DNA of 64,000 nt from Trichodesmium sp002260545 (GTDB lineage: Bacteria; Cyanobacteriota; Cyanobacteriia; Cyanobacteriales; Microcoleaceae), in assembly GCF_050016015.1 (NCBI RefSeq), contig NZ_JBNHEQ010000195.1:1-64000 (forward strand). The letters run 5' to 3'. Below the pieces are notes generated by a model. The model made no database searches, was not told where the DNA came from, and saw only the letters and a list, made by a program, of their open reading frames with translations. Shown here one piece after another: positions 26,296-35,140 of the stretch. The translations under genes and the position numbers were made by a program. Every line of letters begins with the position of its first letter. The stretch's first letter is position 1.

Positions 26296-26739
26296 GTGAT
26301 TAGACTAACACTGCTACATCCACTTCAGTCTATGCCAGTCAGAAGTTGGACTTTTGATAATAAATCTGTCATTAAGATTGGGCGTTGCTCAGATAATGAT
26401 GTGGTTGTTTATAGTTCTGTAGTTTCTCGTTATCATGTTGAATTAAAAGCTAATCATCGAGATTGGGAAATTATTAATTTAGGTAGCAATGGTACATACA
26501 TTGACGGTAAACCAATCAAGAAAGTTAAGGTAATCAATGGGTTGATAATTAATTTGGCTCTTACTGGACCAAAAATTGCCATATATCTCGACGATCAATC
26601 AAAGGGAGTGAATTTTAAACAAAGGCAAAATTCTCCCCAAAAAAATGGTTTAGACAAACCTGAAACTCCTTTATTAAAGGCGATGTTCGATCCCGAATGT
26701 GAACAACAAGACTTATTTGAAGATACAAAATCTGAATAG
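26296..26739 (+). CDS. Small FHA-domain protein
   Basis: A 147-residue protein consisting of one FHA domain and a ~50-residue polar tail. It has IKIGRCSDNDVVVYSSVVSR (GR...S..R elements), then YHVEL and LGSNGTYIDGKPI, the complete phosphothreonine-binding set. The start must be GTG 26296: the overlapping ATG at 26294 reads straight into TGA. It is a close paralogue of the gene at 28433, and the two flank the PRC-barrel gene. It may recognise a phosphothreonine on a neighbouring or membrane-located partner; the partner is unknown. Confidence 0.87.
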   Translation: MIRLTLLHPLQSMPVRSWTFDNKSVIKIGRCSDNDVVVYSSVVSRYHVELKANHRDWEIINLGSNGTYIDGKPIKKVKVINGLIINLALTGPKIAIYLDDQSKGVNFKQRQNSPQKNGLDKPETPLLKAMFDPECEQQDLFEDTKSE

Positions 26740-26971
26740 GTTACTTAATGAATGGTATAATTTTTTTAATGGGATTAATTTGATTTTTTTACAACCTTTA
26801 TTATCTATTATATAAGATTTATCACCCTTGGTGAAATGTATAAATTTTCGATTTTAGGCAATGGGTAATAGGGAAGAGACAGCAAAGATTGTATCTATAT
26901 TATTTAAAATTTCTTCTTACTTCTTCCTCAATCAATATTTTTCATCAAAACTCTGTGTTAGGAGTAAAATT

Positions 26972-27862
26972 ATGAATAAAATTCCAGAGGTAATCAAACA
27001 TAGTCAACTGTTAAAGAGATTAGTGCTTGACCGTGAAACAGTTGAAGATCAAGGTTGCATAGAAGAATTATGCCTCGATCCTCAATCTCATCAAGTTATA
27101 GGTTTTATCTGTAAATCTGGTTTATTTGGTAAAGAAAAAAAATATTTTGCTTGGCAACAAATTGAGACTATTGGTGCTGATGCTACTCTAGTTAATGGGA
27201 AACCACAACCAGATAATTTGGAAAAACACAATAATATTGTCAATATAATTGGTAATGAAGTTTGGACTGATACAGGGGAAAAAGTAGGTTTTATTGTCGA
27301 ATATATTCTCAATATAAAAACAGGTGCAATAGTTAATTATTTGTTTAAATCTAATGGGTGGCGAGGTGTTTTGGATAGTGTTTATTTACTAGCACCAGAA
27401 GCAGTTTCTAGCACTGGAAATAAACGAGTAATAGTAGTAAATAGTGCTGTTGAAAATCCTCAATATTATAGTGGAGGGGTTGCGGAAAAAGTAGTTTTAC
27501 TTAAGAACTTTTTACAAGCAGATTTAGTCAGAACTAGAGAACATATTGATATAGCACGAGGTGAGGCCAAAAAATTAGCTCTCGGATTTCAACAAAGAGC
27601 TAAGGTTGTGAAAAAACAAGCTGAAGAAAAAGCCCAAGTAGTTACAGAACAAGCAAAACAAAAAGTAGAAGATTTTCAAACTAAATCTAGAGAGAAAAAA
27701 AATAGGAAAACTCAGACAACTACGGATGAATTTTCTACCAAAATTCAACAAGTAACAACAGTAGCTAAGGAAAAAATTGATGGGGTAAAGTCTCAAGGGA
27801 TAAAAAATTTTAATTCTTCAAAAGATGAGGGAGAGAAAAATACAAATGATTTATCAATATAG
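26972..27862 (+). CDS. PRC-barrel domain protein with coiled-coil tail
   Basis: A 296-residue protein. Start chosen at ATG 26972, which follows AGGAG with a 7-nt gap; the frame extends upstream to 26861 without family resemblance. Two PRC-barrel-like beta repeats are visible: GCIEELCLDPQSHQVIGFI (about residues 20-70) and GNEVWTDTGEKVGFIVEYIL (about 90-150). From about 200 on it is a highly charged Lys/Glu/Gln coiled coil (KVVKKQAEEKAQVVTEQAKQ). PRC barrels occur in photosynthetic reaction-centre H subunits and in RNA or cell-division accessory proteins; in cyanobacteria such proteins are of unknown role. It is flanked on both sides by paralogous FHA genes in the same orientation, which hints at a functional unit. 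Confidence 0.82.
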   Translation: MNKIPEVIKHSQLLKRLVLDRETVEDQGCIEELCLDPQSHQVIGFICKSGLFGKEKKYFAWQQIETIGADATLVNGKPQPDNLEKHNNIVNIIGNEVWTDTGEKVGFIVEYILNIKTGAIVNYLFKSNGWRGVLDSVYLLAPEAVSSTGNKRVIVVNSAVENPQYYSGGVAEKVVLLKNFLQADLVRTREHIDIARGEAKKLALGFQQRAKVVKKQAEEKAQVVTEQAKQKVEDFQTKSREKKNRKTQTTTDEFSTKIQQVTTVAKEKIDGVKSQGIKNFNSSKDEGEKNTNDLSI

Positions 27863-27989
27863 CTATAATTACAGCTATTTTGAGGATGGTAATTTCAGTT
27901 ATCAGTTATCAGTTATCAGTACCTCTGCAATAAGGAGGCTTGAAATACGGAATATTCTTTTTTTTAATCCTCTTAAAAGAGGAGGCGTA

Positions 27990-28318
27990 ATACCATTTCT
28001 CAAAAACTTTTCTATATTTACTTGAGTAGGGGAGTAGGGGAGTAGGTAGGGACGTATCGCTGCGCGACATGTTTTGCTGGCGCATAACTCCGTTAACGGC
28101 TGTCGCCGACATGTTTGCGGAGCATTCCGTCAGGAAATGCGGAGCATTCCGGAACGGAAAACGCATTTTTGCCTGTGCAACGTCCGTACAGAGAAGGAAA
28201 CATAAGAATAATTAACATTAAACTAGCGAAAATCAGCAAAAAAATGATTCTGATTGTACTGAGCGGTTAATAACTGAAGTATCGCCCAAGTATAGCAATA
28301 ATGCATGGGAATTGGTAT
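27990..28318 (+). repeat. Family A short element with inserted 'GGAGCATTCC' block
   Basis: Ends ATACCATTTCTCAAAAACTT and GGGAATTGGTAT. At 329 bp it is longer than the other copies because the central 'GGGACGT...ACGTCCGTAC' palindrome is filled with repeated words GTCGCCGACATG, GCGGAGCATTCC and GGAACGGAAAACGCATTTTTGC. Just upstream (27890-27975) lies the dispersed block TCAGTTATCAGTTATCAG ... TTGAAATACGGAAT. Confidence 0.88.
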
Positions 28319-28432
28319 AACTACCCAAATTTTTCGGTGAGGTAGAGTTTAATATTAATATCTGTTCCCTATTCCCAGTAATTCCTATTCTCTAAAATAT
28401 TAAAATTGTCATATATTTAATAATTATTAAAA

Positions 28433-28855
28433 GTGATTACTTTAGCTTTATTACATCCAACTCAATTAGTTCCTGTTCAACATTGGAGTTGGGGAGAAAA
28501 ATCATTAATTCGTATAGGTAGAGCAAGTGATAATGATGTTATAATTTACAGTGCTATAGTTTCTCGTTATCATGCAGAAATTTGGGAAGATAAGTCTAGT
28601 TGGATTATCATCAATTTTGGTGTTAATGGTACTTATATAGATGATGAACCAATTATTCAAGTATCACTGGCAAATGAGATGATTATTAGATTGGGTAGTT
28701 CTGGACCTAAAATCAAAGTTTGGACTCAAGAATTAGCTTCTGAATGTGCGGATAAAAAAAATGAGTTATCTCAAAAAGAAAGATTTTTAACTAATAAAAA
28801 TATGTCTGAAAATTCCTTGGAAAATGAGTATATTACACAAATAGATTTTGATTAA
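28433..28855 (+). CDS. Small FHA-domain protein, paralogue of the gene at 26296
   Basis: A 140-residue single-FHA protein with IRIGRASDNDVIIYSAIVSR, then YHAEIWED and FGVNGTYIDDEPI; the Asn-Gly-Thr-Tyr loop and Arg/Ser/Arg ligands are intact. It shares the opening (ALLHPTQLVPVQHWSWGEKS versus LLHPLQSMPVRSWTFDNKS) with its paralogue, so the pair arose by duplication around the PRC-barrel gene. The start is GTG 28433, as in the paralogue. A family A element separates it from the PRC gene, so co-transcription is doubtful. Confidence 0.86.
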   Translation: MITLALLHPTQLVPVQHWSWGEKSLIRIGRASDNDVIIYSAIVSRYHAEIWEDKSSWIIINFGVNGTYIDDEPIIQVSLANEMIIRLGSSGPKIKVWTQELASECADKKNELSQKERFLTNKNMSENSLENEYITQIDFD

Positions 28856-29151
28856 TATCTGGCTGTGTATGAGAAGTTTAAATTCAACAATTAATAATTA
28901 ACAATTAATTATTAATAAGCACCTATTCTGTAATAGAAGGATTGGCTAAAAGGAACTTTTTTTATTTTTTTCCATAAATGGAGAGGCTTTATACCCCTGA
29001 ATTTTTTAGTAAATTCTAATAGATAGCAAACAGCAATGGCAAAAAAAAATTCCTAGTTTAAGATTCATTATCAGTCTATTTTGTAAACAGCTCTTTACTT
29101 ATCTAGAAATAAAGATTATATTCTAGCTGTCATAGTTGTTTTTTGATTAGC

Positions 29152-29290
29152 TATAGTAATCCTAAATAGGTCGTGATAAATTAAAAAGTAGATAAAAAAC
29201 TTGAAACTCCAGCCAGTTAAGAGTTCCCTGTTCCCTCCATACCTAAAAAGCAGTAAGATTTTTGCCACGAATATGCGGAGGATTGCTATA
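29152..29290. repeat. Family D short element
   Basis: Left end TATAGTAATCCTAAATAGG, right end GGATTGCTATA; interior shared with the copy at 60775-60890 (AAAAGTAGATAAAAAACTT). The remainder of 28856-29337 is AT-rich with AATTAATAATT repeats and no gene. Confidence 0.75.
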
Positions 29291-29337
29291 GTATAGTGAT
29301 AAACCAAAGAATTAATATTCAATTAATTATTTAATTT

Positions 29338-30600
29338 TTATTTTCTCATTCTTGGTGCAATAGTATGTCGATCGACACCATATAGATCGGCAGCTATAGA
29401 CATATTGAGAGCTAAATTTTCTAATTTTTCTAACTTATATTTTTTCCTTCTAGGTTTAAGTGGTTGAATATTTAAAGCATGAATAATTTCTTCAGCAACT
29501 GCTTTTGCTAATAGTGGTGGAACTGAATTACCAACCTGTCTAAAACCATGCCATTTTGTTACATGAAATCTAAACCAATCAGGATATGAATGTAGTCTTG
29601 CTGCTTCTCTAACTGTGATACACCTAGGTGTAAATGGATGTATTGGTCTAGGAGAAGTATAGGCACCTCTACTACTTGGGGTTCCTGCTCTGAGAGTATT
29701 ACAAATACCCTCAGGATTTAGTTTATAAAAGTGACTTACTGATTCAATTTTTCCTGGTTCTGTAGCACTAAATCTTGCTATTGATTTTTCTGTATGTTTT
29801 GTGCGTAAACTAGAAGTTAATATTGTCCAGTCGTATGCACGTTTATAAGAATAATTATTATTTAAACGTCTCAAACTACGCAGTTTTCCAGCATATTTAC
29901 TGGGTTTACGATAATCATTTTCTGCTTTTACCCAATCTATTTCTAGTAATTCTGGATAATTTTCTACTTCTGGTAAATCTCCTATTGCATCCCAGACAGT
30001 TATATAGTTTTCTAATTTTTTATCTATTTTAATTTGAGGATAATTTGGTAGTGTTAAACCATTTTGACATCCGAGCAAAAATAATCTTTCTCGATGCTGT
30101 GGAACACCATAATTAACAGCATTTAAAACTTGGTAAGGTTGCTGTACTTGATAACCATTTTTATAGAATTTATCAATGACTTCCTCAAGAAAAAATTTGT
30201 GTTTTCCTATAGCTAAACCTTTGACGTTTTCTATGACAAAATATTTTGGTTTTAATTCCAAAACTAGCCGTAAAAAATGAGAGATAAGTTCATTGCGCGG
30301 ATCGTCTAAAGCACGTTTTCCAATCTGAGAAAATCCTTGACATGGAGGACCGCCAAAAATTACATCAATTTCTCTATTTGGAATATTTAATTTCTCTCTA
30401 ATTTCATCCCCTGTCAGTTCAACAACATTACGACATAATATAGACCAAAAGGGAAAATTAAACTTATGAGTAGCGCAGTGGATAGGGTCTAATTCTACAG
30501 AAACAGGTATATCAAATCCTGCTTGTTCAAAGCCAAGGGTCATACCTCCTGCACCAGCAAATAAATCGATACCAATTGGTCGTTGCATAGAAAATTTCAA
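29338..30600 (-). CDS. DNA (cytosine-5-)-methyltransferase
   Basis: A 420-residue C5-MTase with the full motif set: I (IDLFAGAGGMTLGFEQAGF, SAM binding), IV (GGPPCQGFSQIGKRA, catalytic Cys), VI (FVIENVKGL), VIII (GVPQHRERLFLLG), IX (TVREAARLHSYPDWF) and X (RQVGNSVPPLLAKAVAEEI). After motif X is a ~45-residue basic tail ending LYGVDRHTIAPRMRK, which looks like a small helix-turn-helix. No restriction endonuclease or Vsr gene is adjacent, so it is a solitary methyltransferase. Solitary C5 enzymes that methylate CGATCG, the core of HIP1, are known in cyanobacteria (M.Ssp6803I type); the abundance of GCGATCGC here makes that a reasonable but unproven guess for its target. Confidence 0.93.
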   Translation of the reverse strand: MKFSMQRPIGIDLFAGAGGMTLGFEQAGFDIPVSVELDPIHCATHKFNFPFWSILCRNVVELTGDEIREKLNIPNREIDVIFGGPPCQGFSQIGKRALDDPRNELISHFLRLVLELKPKYFVIENVKGLAIGKHKFFLEEVIDKFYKNGYQVQQPYQVLNAVNYGVPQHRERLFLLGCQNGLTLPNYPQIKIDKKLENYITVWDAIGDLPEVENYPELLEIDWVKAENDYRKPSKYAGKLRSLRRLNNNYSYKRAYDWTILTSSLRTKHTEKSIARFSATEPGKIESVSHFYKLNPEGICNTLRAGTPSSRGAYTSPRPIHPFTPRCITVREAARLHSYPDWFRFHVTKWHGFRQVGNSVPPLLAKAVAEEIIHALNIQPLKPRRKKYKLEKLENLALNMSIAADLYGVDRHTIAPRMRK

Positions 30601-30904
30601 GATTAACTATTAATCTTAATTAAATTTAACTTTTGCTATTATATCAACTCTATTTCAGCAGTTACCAAAACTCATATAACAAAATTAAATCTGAAATAAT
30701 TCCATGAAATTACTGTGTTATCGAAGTTTATAGTCTAGAAAATCTTACTTTCGACTTTTGAATTTTGACTTTTAACTTTTAATTTTTATAAAACAGGATT
30801 AAATACCCTAAGAATTTAGCCATCAGCTATTAACTTAGTTGAAAAATCAAGCCAAAATTAAAAGTTGCTCTAAAAAGCATATTACCTAATATTTCTTATT
30901 AATT

Positions 30905-31106
30905 ATACCAATTCCTAAAAGTAACGCTATAGTTGGGGAAAACTTCAGTTATTAAGTAATTAACACAGGTCGAGTAAATGTTTTACTAATTTGAGCCATG
31001 AAGACTGTCAATTATTCTTATTTTTACTTCTCCCGTACGGACTTTGCATGCGAACGTCCCTACACTCCCCTACTCTGAAATAGATAAAGTTTTTGAGAAA
31101 TGGTAT
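30905..31106 (-). repeat. Family A short element, inverted
   Basis: Left end ATACCAATTCCTAAAAGTAA, right end AAAGTTTTTGAGAAATGGTAT, with interior CCCGTACGGACTTTGCATGCGAACGTCCC. The rest of 30601-31190 is AT-rich with AAAGTTAAAAGTC-type repeats and no gene. Confidence 0.85.
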
Positions 31107-31190
31107 TACTTGGTATAGGATGATTAATAAAGAAAAGCTATTTGCGTAGCATTCCGCAGGAAAAAGTGAAGGGTAATACCTGAATGCTTA

Positions 31191-31769
31191 CTAAATACCT
31201 ATTTTATACTCTCTAAAATTTTCGTTGGGATTTCCATATATTCTCAAAACCGCTATGGGTTGATTATTTTCGTCTTTCACAACATAATACCATCGAAATT
31301 TTGTCTCGTCGTTAATTACTTTTAATAATTCTGGCTTTCCTTGAAAGGCTGCTTGAATTGCTTTTTCGTATTCTTTAGCCACAAATAAACGTTCTAATTT
31401 TCTTTTTTCTTTTTTAGCATAAATTCTATTTGATGAATATTGCCAAATCACTGTACTATCTTTTCGATCTGGCAGATATAAAATCATACTATTTACAAAG
31501 GATAGTTTTTGCACATTTTTAATTAAATCATTCATTGTTTCTGGCACATTTTTTTGAGGAGAAGCACTTATTTGACTAATTTGTTGTACAAATTTATTTT
31601 GTAAATTTTGTATTTGTTCGGCAGTGATTCTTTTAAAGACTTTAGTACGGTGAACTGTAATGCGATAATTGACAAAAGAGAGACTACCAATAATCGCTGA
31701 AAAAATAGCAAATATGCCGACAATATAAAGTAAATAAGTAGATTTTGGAGCTTCTGATTTAGGGGTTAA
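31191..31769 (-). CDS. Small membrane protein lacking a canonical start codon
   Basis: A GTG at 31547 would give a 118-residue product, but the frame is open with coding character upstream to just after the stop of the preceding gene. That extension supplies a membrane helix (YLLYIVGIFAIFSAIIGSLS), a coiled segment (AEQIQNLQNKFVQQISQ) and then the soluble domain ending RWYYVVKDENNQPIAVLRIY. A strong ribosome-binding site, AAGGAGG, sits four bases before TTA (31767-31769), exactly where a start is expected, and no ATG, GTG or TTG follows before 31547. I take TTA as a probable TTG-to-TTA change or sequencing error, giving a protein of about 192 residues. No known family recognised. It is tightly linked to the gene at 31779-32036. 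Confidence 0.6.
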   Translation of the reverse strand, partial: LTPKSEAPKSTYLLYIVGIFAIFSAIIGSLSFVNYRITVHRTKVFKRITAEQIQNLQNKFVQQISQISASPQKNVPETMNDLIKNVQKLSFVNSMILYLPDRKDSTVIWQYSSNRIYAKKEKRKLERLFVAKEYEKAIQAAFQGKPELLKVINDETKFRWYYVVKDENNQPIAVLRIYGNPNENFREYKIGI

Positions 31770-31778
31770 ATTTCCTCC

Positions 31779-32036
31779 TTATTGACTCCGTTGAAGTGAG
31801 CTAATAGCAGTCACTATTTCTTGAATACCTAACACTAATGTTATAGCGACACCAAACATACTTAGAGCGACACTGGCAAAAAATATTCCCTGTAAAACAT
31901 TTTCAACTTGATAACTAAATATATCCCAATTTAGTATATCATCAAAAATTCCTAATACTACTAAAGTCGCACCTAATATTAAGAGAAAAATTGTAATGAC
32001 GACTGTTAGGGATAATAGTTTTACTTTCTTCAGCAT
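31779..32036 (-). CDS. Small two-helix membrane protein
   Basis: An 85-residue protein with two hydrophobic segments, LLSLTVVITIFLLILGATLVVLGI and a second around IFFASVALSMFGVAITLVLG, joined by a short acidic loop. No catalytic motif or known family. Its TAA overlaps the ribosome-binding site of the next gene, which also has an N-terminal membrane helix, so the two are translated from one message and may form a membrane complex. ATG 32036. Confidence 0.65.
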   Translation of the reverse strand: MLKKVKLLSLTVVITIFLLILGATLVVLGIFDDILNWDIFSYQVENVLQGIFFASVALSMFGVAITLVLGIQEIVTAISSLQRSQ

Positions 32037-32245
32037 GGTTAATTCTATTAACTTATACCAATTAGATCGGAGATTATTACAGTAAAAATTAAAAAGAGAG
32101 GCAATGGGAAAAAATAATATTTTAATTTTTCCTTATTCCCTCTCTCTAAATATTTCATAATTTTAGGTTACTGGCTGTGAAAACAGCTTTTTGTTGTTAA
32201 TTTGGAAGCTAATAGCTGAAAGCTTACCTTGAAAATGGTAAAATT

Positions 32246-33760
32246 TTAACTTTTCACTTTTGAGTTTTGACTTAAACCATACTTATTTATCAGAGCATCT
32301 CTCGCTTGCTCTCGATCATCAAAATGAATTTTTTCCGTCCCCAGAATTTGATAATCTTCGTGACCTTTTCCAGCTATTAATACCCCATCTCCAGGTTGAG
32401 CTTCCTTAATAGCACCATGAATAGCTTCAGAGCGATCGCCTATTACTAAAGGCTTAACTTCTGGAGATATTCCCTCTACAATATCCTCTAAAATTTTTTC
32501 CGGGTCTTCAGTGCGGGGGTTATCAGAAGTCACCACAACTAAATCTGATAACTCAGCAGCAATTTTCCCCATTTTTGGTCGCTTAGTCCGGTCGCGATCG
32601 CCTCCACAACCAAACACACAAATCATCCGACCAGGAATAAAAGGTCGTGCTGCTTTTAACAAATTCTCTAAACTATCAGGAGTATGAGCATAATCAACTA
32701 TTACACTTACATCTTGCTCTTCTGTCACTTGTACCTTTTCCATCCGACCAGGTACTCCCGGAAATTCTGATAACTGAGCAACCACCATTGGCAAATCTAA
32801 ACCCAAATGCAAAGTTGCTCCCACCGCAGCTAACATATTAGATAAATTGTACTGTCCTACCAATGGCAAACTAAAAGGAATCTCCCCCTGGGGAGTATGC
32901 AAAATTCCCTTAACTCCCGTGGGTTGATATTCTAAATCTGATGCCCATAAATCAGCAGAAGTGTCACTCGTGCTATAACTCCAAACCCTTTCCGACTCTA
33001 GTCTGGCAATTAACTTTTTGCCATAGGGGTCATCAGCATTAACTATCGCGCGACCCTTAAGATAATCGGAACTAAACAGCAACGCTTTCGCCTCAAAGTA
33101 ATCATCCATATCTTTGTGATAGTCGAGATGATCTTGCGTCAAATTAGTAAATACCGCCACCTCATAAGTACAACCCCAAACTCGCTTTTGATGCAAAGAG
33201 TGAGAACTAACTTCCATCACTCCATATTTACTACCTGCTGCTACTGCTTGCGCCAATTGATTTTGCAATTCCACTGGGAAAGGTGTGGTGTAAGCTGCAG
33301 TTTCTGCAAATCCTGGCCAACGCGCATAAAGAGTACCAAATAAAGCAGTCGGTAGTTGAGCATTATTCAGGAGAAATTCGACTAAATGGGTAGTGGTGGT
33401 TTTGCCGTTGGTGCCAGTGATACCTACCATTTTCATTTTTTGTCCGGGATAGTCATAGAAAGCAGCAGCAATTTCTGGGCAAATTTGACTCATATCAGCA
33501 ACTGGGATAACACACTCATTTTTTGCCGGATGTTTTGTTGCTGCGGAATGAGAAACTATAGCTCCCACAGCACCATTAGCGATCGCGCTTGACCAGAAGT
33601 CTCCCCCATCAACGCGGGTGCCAGGAATTCCTAAAAATAAATCCCCTGGTTTACAAGCATGAGAATTTGTGGCTAAACCTTTAATTTCTGTTTCTAAAGC
33701 TTGGTGATTATTGGTAAGTGAAATACTTGGAACTTTTGCTAATAATTCTTTTAATTTCAT
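32246..33760 (-). CDS. murE: UDP-N-acetylmuramoyl-tripeptide synthetase MurE
   Basis: A 504-residue cytosolic Mur ligase adding meso-diaminopimelate to UDP-MurNAc-L-Ala-D-Glu in peptidoglycan synthesis. The ATP-binding P-loop MVGITGTNGKTTTTHLVE, the Mur signature EVSSHSLHQKRV and the substrate motif DNPRTEDP, diagnostic for meso-DAP-adding MurE, are intact. The N-terminal uridine-binding domain (GLATNSHACKPGDLFLGIPG) and the C-terminal domain with GKGHEDYQ are both present. The ligase stands alone with a glutaredoxin-like gene 238 bp upstream on the same strand. Confidence 0.96.
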   Translation of the reverse strand: MKLKELLAKVPSISLTNNHQALETEIKGLATNSHACKPGDLFLGIPGTRVDGGDFWSSAIANGAVGAIVSHSAATKHPAKNECVIPVADMSQICPEIAAAFYDYPGQKMKMVGITGTNGKTTTTHLVEFLLNNAQLPTALFGTLYARWPGFAETAAYTTPFPVELQNQLAQAVAAGSKYGVMEVSSHSLHQKRVWGCTYEVAVFTNLTQDHLDYHKDMDDYFEAKALLFSSDYLKGRAIVNADDPYGKKLIARLESERVWSYSTSDTSADLWASDLEYQPTGVKGILHTPQGEIPFSLPLVGQYNLSNMLAAVGATLHLGLDLPMVVAQLSEFPGVPGRMEKVQVTEEQDVSVIVDYAHTPDSLENLLKAARPFIPGRMICVFGCGGDRDRTKRPKMGKIAAELSDLVVVTSDNPRTEDPEKILEDIVEGISPEVKPLVIGDRSEAIHGAIKEAQPGDGVLIAGKGHEDYQILGTEKIHFDDREQARDALINKYGLSQNSKVKS

Positions 33761-33998
33761 ATTAGGAACTCCGATAATTTTTTAAAGTTTTTTTATCTAG
33801 AATTTTTACTTTATTTAGGTTTAATAGAATCTATCAAATATTTGCTAAACCAAATTTTTTTATGGGCGTTTTTTTTCCTCTGGTTATTAATGGCAGATCA
33901 AGAAATCTTGTTCTTTAACCCGCCACTTGAACTTTTGATTTATGCAAGAAATTAGGCTGAACAACTATAAGGATTTTTTTGTCTTCTATAACAAAAAT

Positions 33999-34274
33999 TT
34001 ACAGATATTTTTGTAACATTTGCTGCAATTTTCTCACTGGCATTCGAGGAGAGGGCCGTGGTATCAGCTTTTCGGTTGTTGTATCTGTCTCAAATACACA
34101 GAGTACAGGCACTTCATATTGATAAGCTTGGAACCAGTCATCACGGGTGGTAATGTCTCTAACCTCTAGGTTAAATTTACAGGGGTTTTCGGGGTCTTTC
34201 AGTATTTCTTCGAGTTTTTCTTGGAGTCCTTCGCAAAGGTGGCAGCCTGGTTTACTGTATAAGATCAGGTTCAT
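33999..34274 (-). CDS. Glutaredoxin-like protein (DUF836 type)
   Basis: A 91-residue thioredoxin-fold protein. It opens with LILYSKPGCHLCEGLQEKLE, the CxxC redox motif at the end of strand 1; the conserved cis-proline region is YQYEVPVLCVF. The size and the CHLC motif match the short glutaredoxin-related proteins (DUF836) often found near murE in cyanobacteria, from memory. It probably handles thiol-disulfide exchange in the cytosol, with substrate unknown. The last 15 residues (PRPSPRMPVRKLQQML) form a basic helix. Confidence 0.85.
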   Translation of the reverse strand: MNLILYSKPGCHLCEGLQEKLEEILKDPENPCKFNLEVRDITTRDDWFQAYQYEVPVLCVFETDTTTEKLIPRPSPRMPVRKLQQMLQKYL

Positions 34275-34334
34275 AATTGAGATTAAATTCTGGAAAATCT
34301 GTTAGTTTAATTATTGTATGATGTGAACTACCTA

Positions 34335-34510
34335 ATACCAAGTGTGATAAATGTTTATTATAAATGGTAGAAGCAAGGAAGAAGGAATAAATATTTAAGA
34401 AAAGAGGGAAAATAATAGATATAGCTGGCTAGAATGAATTTCAGCAGCTATTTTTAACTATCTCCCATTGAGATGCACTTTTTGTAGCATTCTTTTTTCA
34501 TACATGGTAT
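34335..34510 (-). repeat. Family B short element, inverted
   Basis: ATACCAAGTGTGATAAATG at the left and CATACATGGTAT at the right; inverted relative to 4241-4445 with the central CTTCCTT tract shortened. The following 34511-35140 has further palindromic AT repeats (TTGATAATTGATAATGG; AAACCGAGAGG ... CCCTTAAAAGGGGAGGC) and no gene. Confidence 0.78.
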
Positions 34511-35140
34511 AACACCAATGCTCTTGCTATGGCGTAGGCTTCTATTTTCACAGGGAATTGCATCTAATAAGACTGAAGTTTTACCAGACGACTTATCAAT
34601 GAATAAGACTTTAAATAAATCAATCCGGTTTAAAGCCTCTCCGTTTCAATGGATAATTAATAATTAGGGCTTGCTGATTAAATCTTAAAGCATTTACAGA
34701 TAAAGGTTTTAGCCTATTTAGGTCTGGAAAAAGTACCTAGTTTTCAGCTCTTTATACTCAAAAAGTTAGCATTTTGGGTAAGAGTTGAGCAAAAAAATTA
34801 CTCCCCTACTCCCCCGCTCCCCTACTCCTTAAAAAAGACTTTTTCAGCAAACCCTAATTAGAGAGAGTTTTTATGATCCACTCTCCATTATTCATTATCC
34901 ATTATCAATGAATGAAATTTCCTCAAAGTAGTATTATTCCTTAAACTGCTAAAAGTTTATACCCAATCAACTTGAAAACTGCTTTCATTAATTGATAATT
35001 GATAATGGATAATTGATAATTACCTCTGGTTAAAACCGAGAGGATTGAAGATCAGGAAATATCATTTCTTTTTTTTCCCTTAAAAGGGGAGGCTTTAAAC
35101 CAGAATTATTTAATTATTAATAATTAATAATTGGGTAATT

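Noticed and set aside
26861..26971. N-terminal extension of the PRC-barrel protein
   Set aside because: The ATG at 26972 has an AGGAG site at correct spacing; the upstream codons do not resemble the family.
27825..28025. Open frame of 66 codons on the plus strand
   Set aside because: It spans the end of the PRC-barrel gene and a family A element; translation gives repeat-derived sequence.
32172..32200. Terminator-like hairpin GCTGTGAAAACAGCTTTTTG
   Set aside because: It would act on the plus strand, where no gene lies upstream; on the minus strand no U-run follows the stem.
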